Shown: piece after piece, positions 7,692 to 16,115 of the stretch | How positions within the stretch are numbered: position 1 is the first letter of the stretch | Layout: every line of letters begins with the position of its first letter | Source of the DNA: Ga0077555 sp964500805 | GTDB taxonomy: Bacteria > Pseudomonadota > Alphaproteobacteria > Rhizobiales > Hyphomicrobiaceae | Assembly (NCBI GenBank): GCA_964500805.1 | Contig: CAZCQH010000027.1 | Coordinates: forward strand, 1-64,000 | Direction of reading: 5' to 3' | DNA length: 64,000 nucleotides | Position numbers and translations under genes: made by a program | Notes under the pieces: model-generated | The model's database searches: none | The model's input: only the letters and a program-made list of their open reading frames with translations | What the model was told of the DNA's origin: nothing

Positions 7692-9110
7692 ATGAGCAAT
7701 CCACCAGCTGCAGACCATGCAACATCGGGCACGCACAAGGGCATCGCCCGCCGCGCCGGCACGCTGCTGCTCGCCGCGGCCGTTGGATCGGCATCGCTGG
7801 CTGCACCGGCCGGCGCCCAAGGCCTGAGCTTCATTCGCGATACCGAGATCGAGAACCTGCTGAAGGACTACGCGCGCCCGATTTTCAAGGCGGCGGGACT
7901 CGGTACGCAAGGCATTGCCATGCGAATCGTGAAGCACGACAGCTTCAACGCCTTCGTGCTCGATGGACGCAACGTGTTCGTCCACACCGGCGCCCTGCAG
8001 CAATCGGAAACGCCCAACCAGATCATCGGCGTGATCGCGCACGAGACGGGGCACATCGCGGGCGGACACCTGTCCCAGCTGCGCGAGCGGATTGCCCGCG
8101 ACCAGACCAAAGCATTGCTCATTCAGCTGCTCGGCATCGGCATGATCGTCGCTGGCGGTGCGACGGGTGCCGGCCGCGAGACGACGGGCGCCGGCATGGG
8201 CACGATCGCCGGCGGCAACGAGATTCTGATGCGCTCACTGCTGGCTGATCGCCGGGCGCAGGAATCAGCGGCGGATCAGGCCGGGATGAAATACCTGACA
8301 GCGACCAAGCAGTCGGGCAAGGGCATGGTCGAGACCTTCGAGCGGTTCGCACAGCAAGAGTACATTTCAGCCTCCGGCGCCACGCAGGACGCCTTCGCCC
8401 GCAGCCATCCGGTCGCGGCGAACCGTATCGCGCAGCTGCGGGAGGCCGTCGCGAAAAGCCCCTACGCCAATGAGAAGGACTCGCCGGCGCTGCAGCTGCG
8501 GCATGACCTCGTCAGGGCGAAGATCGCTGGCTATCTCGAGCGGCCGGGTGTGGTGCAGAACCGCTATCGCCCGGCCGACACCAGCCTGCCGGCGCGCTAT
8601 GCCCGGGCGATTTCGAAGTACTTCCAAAACGGCCTCGATGCCGCGATGCCGGAGATCGATGCGCTGATCAAGGACCAGCCGCAGAACCCCTACTTCCACG
8701 AGGTCAAGGGCGACCTGATGTTCCGCTCGGGCAAGGCGCGCGAGTCGATCCCGCACTTCCGGCAGGCGATCAAGCTGCTCAACGGCGATGCCCCACAGAT
8801 CAGCGTGCGGCTGGCCCAGGCACTCGATGCCAGCAACGATCCGGCCTTTGCCGAGGAGACGATCAAGCTTGCCCGCCAAGCAATCATCACCGACCCCGAC
8901 CCGCAAGCCTATCGCATTTTGGCCAACAACTACTATAAGAAGGGCCTCACTCCGCAGGCTGATCTCGCGATCGCGGAGGCACACTTCCTTGAAGGTGATA
9001 TCAAGAAGGCGCAAATCTTCGCCAAGCGTTCGCAGGCCGGATTGAAGTCCGGCTCGCCCGAGTCGCTGCGCGCTGGCGACATCGTGAATTTCAAGATTCC
9101 CCAGGGCTAG
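7692..9110 (+). CDS. M48-family zinc metalloprotease with TPR-like C-terminus (BepA-like)
   Basis: The 472-residue product is an envelope metalloprotease. I chose ATG 7692 after GAGGAACGACCG; it opens a signal peptide with hydrophobic core AGTLLLAAAVGSASLAAP ending near APAGAQ. The zinc motif is HETGH in IAHETGHIAGGH (about residues 116–127), with the downstream metal-ligand region SLLADRRAQESAADQAGM carrying the conserved Glu. From about residue 300 the sequence is helical and repeat-like (YFHEVKGDLMFRSGKARES, QAYRILANNYYKKG), as in BepA/YfgC, which monitors outer-membrane protein assembly. The DsbA-like gene follows 34 bp later, supporting a joint role in periplasmic protein quality control. 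Confidence 0.92.
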   Translation: MSNPPAADHATSGTHKGIARRAGTLLLAAAVGSASLAAPAGAQGLSFIRDTEIENLLKDYARPIFKAAGLGTQGIAMRIVKHDSFNAFVLDGRNVFVHTGALQQSETPNQIIGVIAHETGHIAGGHLSQLRERIARDQTKALLIQLLGIGMIVAGGATGAGRETTGAGMGTIAGGNEILMRSLLADRRAQESAADQAGMKYLTATKQSGKGMVETFERFAQQEYISASGATQDAFARSHPVAANRIAQLREAVAKSPYANEKDSPALQLRHDLVRAKIAGYLERPGVVQNRYRPADTSLPARYARAISKYFQNGLDAAMPEIDALIKDQPQNPYFHEVKGDLMFRSGKARESIPHFRQAIKLLNGDAPQISVRLAQALDASNDPAFAEETIKLARQAIITDPDPQAYRILANNYYKKGLTPQADLAIAEAHFLEGDIKKAQIFAKRSQAGLKSGSPESLRAGDIVNFKIPQG

Positions 9111-9144
9111 CTATAAAGCGGCACCCCAACCGGACAGAGGTCCC

Positions 9145-10014
9145 ATGTATCGACGACTGAAGCGCCCTCCTTCACCCGCCCGCCGCCACATGTCTGCTGC
9201 CGTCACGCTGCTTGCCGTGGGGACTGTGACTGCCGGAGCGATCGTGCTCGGCACGGCCGCCGTTTCCGACGTCCGCGCTCAGGCGCCGGCTGCATCAGCC
9301 CCAGCGCCGGCGCCGGCCGCCACCCCCTTCACGCCGGAGCAGAAGGCTGCCATCGAGAAGATCGTGAAGGAGTACTTCCTGAACAACCCTGAGGCGTTCC
9401 TGGAAATCCAGACTGCCCTCGAGGCCAAGATGGAGAAGATCCAGGCCGACAAGCTGAAAGCGGCTCTGAAGGAGAACGCGCAGGATATTTTCAAGCGTCC
9501 GAATGCGCCGATCGCCGGCAATCCGAACGGTGATATCACGGTTGTCGAGTTCTTCGATTACAACTGCGGCTACTGCAAGCGCGCCTTCGGTGACCTCGCC
9601 AAGTTGATCGAAAAGGACAGCAAGATCAAAGTGGTCTTCAAGGAGCTGCCAATCCTCTCCAAGGGTTCGGAAGAAGCCGCGCGGGTGGCATTGGCGGCCA
9701 AGGCGCAGGGCAAATACTGGGAAGTGCACCGGGCGCTGCTGAATCTACGCGGTGAGCTCAACGAGCAGACGGCGCTGAAGGCGATCGAGAAGCTCCCGGG
9801 TCTGGATATGGCCAAGCTCAAGAAGGACATGGACTCCGCCGAGGTGAAGGGCGAGATCGCTTTCGTGCGTGACCTTGCCCAGAAGATGGGAATTCAGGGC
9901 ACGCCGCATTTTCTGGTTGGCGACCGGGCGATTCCCGGTGCGCCCCAAAATCTGCTCGAGCAGATCAACGGCCACGTGGCCGAGCTTCGCAAGTCCGGCT
10001 GCTCGGTTTGCTGA
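9145..10014 (+). CDS. DsbA-family thiol:disulfide oxidoreductase
   Basis: This 289-residue protein has a membrane anchor or signal sequence at about residues 16–47 (AAVTLLAVGTVTAGAIVLGTA), then an Ala/Pro-rich linker, a helical region (EKIVKEYFLNNPEAFLEIQTAL), and a thioredoxin fold. The redox site is CGYC in VEFFDYNCGYCKRAFGDLAKL near residue 142, and the cis-proline segment is IQGTPHFLVGDRAIPGA. The N-terminal helical region before the fold resembles ScsC/BdbD-like DsbA proteins rather than E. coli DsbA. It should act on periplasmic disulfides. A Cys pair (GCSVC) ends the protein, which is unusual and may be redox active or metal binding. Confidence 0.9.
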   Translation: MYRRLKRPPSPARRHMSAAVTLLAVGTVTAGAIVLGTAAVSDVRAQAPAASAPAPAPAATPFTPEQKAAIEKIVKEYFLNNPEAFLEIQTALEAKMEKIQADKLKAALKENAQDIFKRPNAPIAGNPNGDITVVEFFDYNCGYCKRAFGDLAKLIEKDSKIKVVFKELPILSKGSEEAARVALAAKAQGKYWEVHRALLNLRGELNEQTALKAIEKLPGLDMAKLKKDMDSAEVKGEIAFVRDLAQKMGIQGTPHFLVGDRAIPGAPQNLLEQINGHVAELRKSGCSVC

Positions 10015-10097
10015 TCGTGGATGGGTGACCAACAGGCCGATTGCCGCTCCACCTTTCGCAGGTGCGGGAAAGCTGCTAGACGGCAGCAGGTTGTATG

Positions 10098-10124
10098 GGA
10101 CCTGCAGCCGTTGCCTGCAGGTCC
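10098..10124. repeat. Perfect 10-bp inverted repeat in the dsbA–accB gap
   Basis: ggacctgcag (10098–10107) and ctgcaggtcc (10115–10124) form a perfect 10-bp stem with a 7-nt loop. No T-run follows on either side, so it is not a standard intrinsic terminator. It sits in the 213-bp gap between the DsbA-like gene and accB; in related genomes aroQ often occupies this position. Confidence 0.6.
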
Positions 10125-10227
10125 TGAATGGTGTCCAGCGATGCGCGGTTCCGCCCGTGAGCGGTAACGTCCGGGGTGAGCATCGTGGACTGCCGCAGGG
10201 TCGGGGATCGAGTTTCCAGGCGAGCGC

Positions 10228-10725
10228 ATGGCCAAAGACAGCAAAGACAAAGACGGCATCGACCGCGGGCTGATCCGCGACCTGGCCGGCCTGCTGAACG
10301 AGACGGGTCTTTCGGAAATCGAGATCGAGCGCGACGGGCTGAAGGTGCGGGTGGCCCGCCAGATCACCGTGCAGGCGACCGCGGCCGCCGCGCCTCTTGC
10401 TGTTGCCGGGGCGCCGGCGCGAGCTGCCGTTGCCGCGCCGCAGCCAGGTCCACCGCCGTCTGCTCCATCGGGGCCTGATTACTCCAGCCATCCGGGCTGC
10501 GTGAAATCGCCGATGGTCGGCACCGCTTATCGTGCGCCTGAGCCCGGCGCCCCCACCTTCATCGAGGTCGGCGCCCGCGTCAGCCAGGGCCAGACGCTGC
10601 TGATCATCGAAGCCATGAAGACGATGAACCACATTCCGGCGCCCAAGGCCGGCACGGTCACGCAAATCCTGATCGAGAACGGTCAGCCGGTCGAGTTCGG
10701 CGAGCCGCTGGTCGTCATAGAATGA
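10228..10725 (+). CDS. accB: Biotin carboxyl carrier protein of acetyl-CoA carboxylase
   Basis: This 165-residue subunit carries the biotin that shuttles carboxyl groups in acetyl-CoA carboxylase, the first step of fatty acid synthesis. The biotinylation motif is EAMKTMNHIPAPKAG, with the modified lysine near residue 131. The N-terminal part (LIRDLAGLLNETGLSEIEIE) is the usual AccB domain, joined by an Ala/Pro-rich linker (about residues 50–85) to the biotinyl domain starting at VKSPMVGTAY. It starts at ATG 10228 and is followed 88 bp later by accC, the normal pair. Confidence 0.96.
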   Translation: MAKDSKDKDGIDRGLIRDLAGLLNETGLSEIEIERDGLKVRVARQITVQATAAAAPLAVAGAPARAAVAAPQPGPPPSAPSGPDYSSHPGCVKSPMVGTAYRAPEPGAPTFIEVGARVSQGQTLLIIEAMKTMNHIPAPKAGTVTQILIENGQPVEFGEPLVVIE

Positions 10726-10727
10726 AA

Positions 10728-10805
10728 GGGAGGGAGTAGGGAGTGGGGAGTAGGGAGTTGGGAAAAATGACATCCTACTCCCTGCTGCCTACTCCCTATT
10801 CCCTG
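10728..10805. repeat. G-rich direct repeat facing its imperfect inverted copy, in the accB–accC spacer
   Basis: From 10728 to 10762 the plus strand has successive GGGAGTA/GGGAGT units (six runs of three or more G). From 10775 to 10805 it has CTACTCCCT-type units that pair with them, giving an imperfect stem of about 30 bp around a short A-rich loop. The G-rich arm also fits a G-quadruplex pattern with 3–4 nt loops. It fills most of the spacer inside an essential operon. Similar simple AGGGAGT arrays occur in Hyphomicrobiales intergenic regions; function is unknown. Confidence 0.75.
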
Positions 10806-10813
10806 CGAAGCCC

Positions 10814-12157
10814 ATGTTCGACAAGGTCCTGATCGCGAACCGAGGCGAGATCGCGCTCCGCATCCAGCGGGCGTGCAAGGAGTTCGGCATCGCGACCGTC
10901 GCTGTGCATTCGACCGCCGACGCCGATGCCATGCACGTGAAGCTCGCCGATGAGAGCGTGTGCATCGGCCCGCCGCCCGCCGCCGAGAGCTACCTCAACA
11001 TCCCCCGCCTGCTGGCCGCCTGCGAGATCACCGGCGCCGACGCCATCCACCCGGGCTACGGTTTCCTCTCCGAGAACGCGCGCTTCGCCGAGATCCTTGA
11101 GGAGCACGGCATCACCTTCATCGGCCCCACCTCCGAGCACATCCGGATCATGGGCGACAAGATCGAGGCCAAGGAGACGGCGAAGCGGCTCGGCATTCCC
11201 GTGGTGCCCGGCTCCGATGGCGCTGTCACCAACGAGGCGCAGGCTCTGAAGGTCGCGAAGGCCATGGGCTTTCCCGTGCTGATCAAGGCCGCGGCTGGCG
11301 GTGGCGGGCGCGGCATGAAGGTTGCGCGGTCAGCCGAAGATCTGGACATGGCGCTGAAGACCGCGCGCGCCGAGGCCAAGGCCGCGTTCGGCGACGACAG
11401 CGTCTACATCGAGAAGTATCTCACCCACCCGCGCCACATCGAGATCCAGGTGTTCGGCGACGGCAAGGGCAACGCGATTCACCTCGGCGAGCGCGATTGC
11501 TCATTGCAGCGGCGCCATCAAAAGGTGCTCGAGGAAGCGCCGTCGCCTGCGCTCAATGCAGAGATCCGCAACAAGATCGGCAGTACCGTGGCGCGCGCGA
11601 TGCAAAAGATCAAGTACCGCGGCGCCGGCACCGTCGAGTTCCTCTACCAGGATGGCGAGTTCTATTTCATCGAGATGAACACGCGGCTGCAGGTCGAGCA
11701 TCCGGTCACCGAGATGATCACCGGGCTCGATCTGGTGCTGGAGCAAATCCGCGTCGCGGCCGGCAACCCACTGTCCGTGAAGCAGGAGGAGGTGACCTTC
11801 TCCGGCCATGCTATCGAGTGCCGCATCTGCGCGGAGAACCCGAAGACGTTCCGCCCGTCGCCAGGCAAGATCACCTATTGGCATCCGCCGGGTGGGCTCG
11901 GAGTGCGCGTCGACTCGGGCGCCTACCAGGGCTATCGCATTCCGCCGAACTACGACTCGCTCATCGGCAAGCTGATTGTGGCGGGCAAGAACCGCAATGA
12001 GTGTCTGATGCGGCTGCGCCGTTGCCTGTCGGAGTTCGTGATCGACGGCATCGAGACGACGATACCGCTCTTCACTGAGCTGGTCCGGCATCCCGATATT
12101 CAGAACGGCACCTACGACATTCACTGGCTCGAGAAGCATCTCGGCATGAAGAGCTGA
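10814..12157 (+). CDS. accC: Acetyl-CoA carboxylase biotin carboxylase subunit
   Basis: This 447-residue ATP-grasp enzyme carboxylates the biotin on AccB using bicarbonate and ATP. It begins MFDKVLIANRGEIALRI. Landmarks are the glycine-rich ATP loop AAAGGGGRGMKVA (about residues 159–171), EKYLTHPRHIEIQVFGD, the catalytic region RDCSLQRRHQKVLEEAPS, EMNTRLQVEHPVTEMITGLD (Glu and Arg of the active site), and the C-terminal lid segment YDSLIGKLIV. All are intact and the length is typical. The gene usually found next, aat, is not here; cysD follows instead. Confidence 0.97.
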   Translation: MFDKVLIANRGEIALRIQRACKEFGIATVAVHSTADADAMHVKLADESVCIGPPPAAESYLNIPRLLAACEITGADAIHPGYGFLSENARFAEILEEHGITFIGPTSEHIRIMGDKIEAKETAKRLGIPVVPGSDGAVTNEAQALKVAKAMGFPVLIKAAAGGGGRGMKVARSAEDLDMALKTARAEAKAAFGDDSVYIEKYLTHPRHIEIQVFGDGKGNAIHLGERDCSLQRRHQKVLEEAPSPALNAEIRNKIGSTVARAMQKIKYRGAGTVEFLYQDGEFYFIEMNTRLQVEHPVTEMITGLDLVLEQIRVAAGNPLSVKQEEVTFSGHAIECRICAENPKTFRPSPGKITYWHPPGGLGVRVDSGAYQGYRIPPNYDSLIGKLIVAGKNRNECLMRLRRCLSEFVIDGIETTIPLFTELVRHPDIQNGTYDIHWLEKHLGMKS

Positions 12158-12225
12158 TCACGGCTACGCGCCGATCGCTTGAACGCTTTCGCCCTTACAC
12201 GGCGACCGGCAGGGGGCCGGATTCT

Positions 12226-13131
12226 ATGACTGAGCAGGTCTCGCATCTCGATGTTCTCGAAGCGGAGAGCATCCACATTTTCCGCGAGGCGGCCGCGCAG
12301 TTCAGGAAGCCCGTGCTGCTCTATTCCATTGGCAAGGACTCGACCGTTCTCCTGCACCTGGCCCGCAAGGCGTTCTTTCCGCAGAAGCCGCCGTTTCCCC
12401 TGCTCCACATCGACACGACCTGGAAGTTTCGTGACATGATCGCGTTCCGCGATCGTACCGCGCGCGAGCTTGGTCTCGAGCTGCTGGTCCATACCAACAC
12501 CGACGGCCAGCGGCGCGGCATCGATCCGATCAACTATGCGCCGTCGCTCTACACTGACGTGATGAAGACGCAGGCCTTGAAGCAGGCGCTCGATTTGCAC
12601 GGCTTCGATGCGGCCTTCGGCGGCGCGCGGCGCGACGAGGAAGCCTCCCGTGCCAAGGAGCGCGTGTTCTCGTTCCGCTCGCCCGGTCATCGCTGGGACC
12701 CGCGAAAGCAGCGGCCCGAGATGTGGCGGCTCCTGAATGGACGTCTCGGCACCGGCGAGAGCGTGCGCGTCTTCCCGCTGTCGAACTGGACCGAGCGCGA
12801 TGTGTGGCGCTACGTGCTGCGCGAGAAGCTGGACGTGGTGCCGCTCTACATGGCCGCGGAGCGTCCGACCATCACACGCAACGGGCAGATCCTGGTGCTC
12901 GACGACGATCGCCTGCCGCTGAAGCCTGGCGAGCGGATGGAAGCGCGCATGGTGCGCTTCCGCACGCTCGGTTGTTGGCCATTGACGGCGGCAGTCGTCT
13001 CGCGCGCGACTGACATCGAGAGCGTTGTCATCGAGACGCTCTCCGCTACCTCCTCCGAGCGCCAGGGCCGTTTGATCGACCACGATCAGGCCGGCGCCAT
13101 GGAGAAGAAGAAGCAGGACGGCTATTTTTGA
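12226..13131 (+). CDS. cysD: Sulfate adenylyltransferase small subunit
   Basis: This 301-residue subunit catalyses adenylylation of sulfate to APS with the GTPase CysN, opening sulfate assimilation. The PP-loop is YSIGKDSTVLLHLARKAF near residues 30–47. LHIDTTWKFRDMIAFRD, FGGARRDEEASRAKERVFSFR and the C-terminal FRTLGCWPLTAAVVS are all CysD hallmarks. The stop overlaps the cysN start (TGATG), so translation of the two is coupled. Confidence 0.96.
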   Translation: MTEQVSHLDVLEAESIHIFREAAAQFRKPVLLYSIGKDSTVLLHLARKAFFPQKPPFPLLHIDTTWKFRDMIAFRDRTARELGLELLVHTNTDGQRRGIDPINYAPSLYTDVMKTQALKQALDLHGFDAAFGGARRDEEASRAKERVFSFRSPGHRWDPRKQRPEMWRLLNGRLGTGESVRVFPLSNWTERDVWRYVLREKLDVVPLYMAAERPTITRNGQILVLDDDRLPLKPGERMEARMVRFRTLGCWPLTAAVVSRATDIESVVIETLSATSSERQGRLIDHDQAGAMEKKKQDGYF

Positions 13132-14585
13132 TGGCGGGGCGAAGCGAAAAATTCGGGACGGTCACCGGTGCCGCGGTCCTCAACGACCTGACGGGCCTCG
13201 TGCACATGCTGACCTGCGGCTCCGTCGACGACGGCAAGTCGACTCTGATCGGCCGGTTGTTGTGGGACGCCTCCGATCTCCCCGATGATACGCGCGCCAG
13301 CATTCAGCGTCAGGCGGGCCCCGATGGCATCCCTGACGTGAGCCTCCTGCTCGACGGGCTCGTGGCGGAACGCGAGCAGGGCATCACCATCGACATCGCG
13401 TGGCGCTATTTCGATGCCGAGGGGCGGCGCTACGTGGTGATCGACAGCCCGGGGCACGAGCAGTACACGCGCAATATGGCCTCAGGCGCCTCGCACGCCG
13501 ATGTGGCCATCATGCTGGTTGATGCCCGCCACGGCGTGAAGCGGCAGACGCGGCGCCATGCGGCGATCCTCGATCTCATCGGGGTGAAGCGGGTGATCCT
13601 CGCCGTCAACAAGATGGATCTGATCGATTGGTCCGAGCCCCGCTTCCGCGCGATCGAGGAGGACTTCAAGGGCGTGGCGCAGCGCTTTGCGTTCACGGAG
13701 GCTATGGCGATCCCGGTGTCGGCCAAGCTCGGAGACAACGTTGCGCGGCGGTCGGCGAACGCGCCGTGGTACGCGGGGTCGACCTTGCTCGAGGACTTGG
13801 CGCAGGTGCCGAGCCGGGGCGGGATGTCCGGCGGCACTTTCCGCCTGCCGGTACAGACGGTGCTGCGCGGCGGACAGGATTTCCGGGGGCTCGCCGGCAC
13901 GGTCAGCTCGGGCCGCGTCGCGGTTGGCGATGTCGTGAGCGACGCGGTGAGCGGGCGCAGCGCTCGGGTGAAGCGCATCGCGACGATGGACCGCGATTTG
14001 CAAGCGGCATCGGCGGGGCAGGCCGTCGTGGTGCAGCTCGACACCGATATCGATGTCGCGCGCGGCGCCATGCTGTCGGGACCGGAGGATCGTGCGCAAG
14101 TGGCACGCCAGCTCGATACGCGGCTTGTCTGGCTGGCGGACGAGCCGCTCGATCCCTCGCACGGGCTCCTGCTGAGGACGGCGACCGATCTGGTGCCGGT
14201 GTCGAGCATCGCCATACGCGCGCGGCTCGACCTCGAAACGCTCGCGGAGAGCGCGACGGCAACGTGCGGCGTCAATGACATCGTGCTTGCGGATCTGACG
14301 CTCAGCCGCGCGGTGGCGGTCGATCGTTTTGCCAGGAACCGCGAGACGGGCAGCTTCATCCTGGTCGATGCGCTCACCGGAGCGACGCTCGCGGGCGGCG
14401 TGATCATGGACGCTTCCGCCGGCAATGCCGCGACTGCCGAACGCGCTGCGTTTGCGTTGACCACCGACATGCTCGCTCGCGGCGTCTGCGCGGGCCTCGA
14501 TCCGGCCGACCCCGAGTTCCGCCGCCGCGCCGAGGAAGTTGCCATCATCCTCCGCGCGGCCGGGATAGCGGTGGAGATGGAGTAG
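13131..14585 (+). CDS. cysN: Sulfate adenylyltransferase large subunit (GTPase), without APS kinase domain
   Basis: This 484-residue EF-Tu-like GTPase drives APS formation by CysD. G motifs: P-loop CGSVDDGKSTLIGRLL near residues 25–40, DSPGHEQYTRNMASGASHAD, and NKMDLIDWSEPRF. Beta-barrel domains follow to about residue 420. I chose ATG 13131, which overlaps the cysD stop. Many alphaproteobacteria carry a CysNC fusion of about 630 residues with an APS kinase; this one stops at 484 with no second P-loop, and no cysC, cysH or cysI lies next to it. The last 60 residues are less conserved. Confidence 0.94.
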   Translation: MAGRSEKFGTVTGAAVLNDLTGLVHMLTCGSVDDGKSTLIGRLLWDASDLPDDTRASIQRQAGPDGIPDVSLLLDGLVAEREQGITIDIAWRYFDAEGRRYVVIDSPGHEQYTRNMASGASHADVAIMLVDARHGVKRQTRRHAAILDLIGVKRVILAVNKMDLIDWSEPRFRAIEEDFKGVAQRFAFTEAMAIPVSAKLGDNVARRSANAPWYAGSTLLEDLAQVPSRGGMSGGTFRLPVQTVLRGGQDFRGLAGTVSSGRVAVGDVVSDAVSGRSARVKRIATMDRDLQAASAGQAVVVQLDTDIDVARGAMLSGPEDRAQVARQLDTRLVWLADEPLDPSHGLLLRTATDLVPVSSIAIRARLDLETLAESATATCGVNDIVLADLTLSRAVAVDRFARNRETGSFILVDALTGATLAGGVIMDASAGNAATAERAAFALTTDMLARGVCAGLDPADPEFRRRAEEVAIILRAAGIAVEME

Positions 14586-14623
14586 CAGGCGATCGGGCTC
14601 AGCTTGGCACGATCAAAAAGCCT

Positions 14624-14647
14624 GACGCCGGCGTGAAAGCCAGCGTC
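14624..14647 (-). terminator. Intrinsic terminator of the EamA gene
   Basis: gacgccggc (14624–14632) and gccagcgtc (14639–14647) form a 9-bp stem with one mismatch and a 6-nt loop. On the minus strand the hairpin starts 3 bp after the EamA stop codon and is followed by a run of five T (14615–14619 as A on the plus strand). It also lies 38 bp after the convergent cysN stop. Confidence 0.65.
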
Positions 14648-14650
14648 CGC

Positions 14651-15577
14651 TCACACCAGCCGGAACAGCAGGATGCCGCCGAGGATGACGGCGATGCCGG
14701 CAAGCTCCAGCGGCAGGATCGTCTCCTTGAACCAGAGCCGCGATATCGCCAGCGCGAAGACGATCTGCACTTGCGCGACAGCGGCCACATAGGACGCGTT
14801 GGTCAGCGCCGTCGCCAAAAACCACAGCAGCGTGCCGAGCGCGCTCGCGATGCCGGCGAACCAGCAGAGGCGCAGGTGGCGACCAATCCGCATCAGGCCG
14901 TCGCGATCAGTGATGACGAGCCAAATGCCGATCATCGCGCAAGACATCAGCGTCAGCGCTGCGCCGGCTACCGCCGCGTCAACGGCCGGTCCACCGGGGC
15001 TCTTGAGCGTCGCGACGGCGTCCTTGAGCAGCAGAAACGACACGGCGTTGACGAGTGCAATCAGCAACCCCAGCCGCGTCGATGGCCCGAGCAGCATCGC
15101 TCCCAACGATGCCGAGCGTGATGCTGCGGCAGTTCCCAGATTGAACCGCGCTGCCGAGACGGTGAGCACGCCCGCCACCGTCACCAGAATGGCCACCCAC
15201 CCCGCGCCCGTGATGATCTCCGTGAAGAGGATCGTGCCGATCAGCGCCGTCATCACGGCATCGGTCTTCGCCAGCATGGTGCCGACCGCGAAGTTGCCGA
15301 GCTGAAAGAGCCGCACCATCAGCACCGTTCCGAGGAACTGGCCGAGCGAGCCGAGCGCGGTAAACAGCAGGAATTTCGCGCTCATGGCGGGTAGCGGCAC
15401 ATCTTTCGCCCACAGCATGATCGCCGGATAGGCAACGAGCAGCGGCAGCGCGAAGAGCACGCGCGCGTATCCCGTGACCATCACCGGCAGATGCTTGTTG
15501 AGCTCCTTCAGCGACGCATAGCGCAGCGCCTGAAACAGCGCCGCCGCGACACTCGCCCAGATCCAGAGATAGTCCAT
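14651..15577 (-). CDS. EamA/DMT-family transporter
   Basis: This 308-residue inner-membrane protein has ten hydrophobic segments arranged as two EamA repeats (residues about 5–140 and 155–305), the layout of drug/metabolite exporters. The start MDYLWIWASVAAALFQALRY at 15575–15577 begins directly in the first helix; a longer frame upstream is soluble in character and partly encoded by other sequence. NFAVGTMLAKTDAVMTALIGTILFTE and NASYVAAVAQVQIVFALAIS are the typical fourth/ninth-helix motifs. The exported substrate is unknown. It is convergent with cysN. Confidence 0.88.
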   Translation of the reverse strand: MDYLWIWASVAAALFQALRYASLKELNKHLPVMVTGYARVLFALPLLVAYPAIMLWAKDVPLPAMSAKFLLFTALGSLGQFLGTVLMVRLFQLGNFAVGTMLAKTDAVMTALIGTILFTEIITGAGWVAILVTVAGVLTVSAARFNLGTAAASRSASLGAMLLGPSTRLGLLIALVNAVSFLLLKDAVATLKSPGGPAVDAAVAGAALTLMSCAMIGIWLVITDRDGLMRIGRHLRLCWFAGIASALGTLLWFLATALTNASYVAAVAQVQIVFALAISRLWFKETILPLELAGIAVILGGILLFRLV

Positions 15578-15677
15578 GCGGTGAGTGCCTGTCGGTGATG
15601 GGCGTGGCCGGTTTTCTCTGAGATCGGGGGCGCGTTGTGCGGCGAGCAATGTACGGAACCGCCCGCAAAAAAGCGAT

Positions 15678-16052
15678 GGCCGTAGGTCGGAGTGAGCGGG
15701 CCACCGATGGTACGCAAGGGCACGGCACGTGTTCCCGCGAAGTCCGACAGCTTAGCGCATTGCGGATTTGCGCGAACACGCGCGGCTCCTTGTATCGCTT
15801 TCGGCCGTAGGTCGGAGTGAGCGGGCCACCGATGGTGCGCCAAGGCACGGCGCGTGTTCCCGCGAAGTCCGACAGCTTAGCGCATTGCGGATTTGCGCGA
15901 ACACGCGCGGCTCCTTGTATCGCTTTCGGCCGTAGGTCGGAGTGAGCGGGCCACCGATGGTGCGCCAAGGCACGGCGCGTGTTCCCGCGAAGTCCGACAG
16001 CTTAGCGCATTGCGGATTTGCGCGAACACGCGCAACTGCTTGTATCGCCGAT
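15678..16052 (+). repeat. Tandem array of three 125-bp repeats
   Basis: Units start at 15678, 15803 and 15928, each opening ggccgtaggtcggagtgagc. Units 2 and 3 are nearly identical; unit 1 differs by a few bases, and unit 3 diverges at its end (caactgcttgtatcgcc). Each contains gcgaagtccgaca and an internal inverted pair cgcgtgttc/gaacacgcg. The opening and gaagtccgaca segments match the left half of the 160-bp element at 37327–37486. The array lies in the EamA/dehydrogenase divergent gap (15578–16115), ending 64 bp before the latter's start. Open frames read through it are not genes. Confidence 0.92.
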
Positions 16053-16115
16053 CGAAGCGGCGCAGTGTAGGTCATCAAACGCAGCCCGCACATGCGGCAG
16101 CAGAGGAAACGAATC

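Noticed and set aside
15678..16052. Possible CRISPR array
   Set aside because: The repeat unit is 125 bp and contiguous, with no short repeats alternating with unique spacers, and there are no cas genes.
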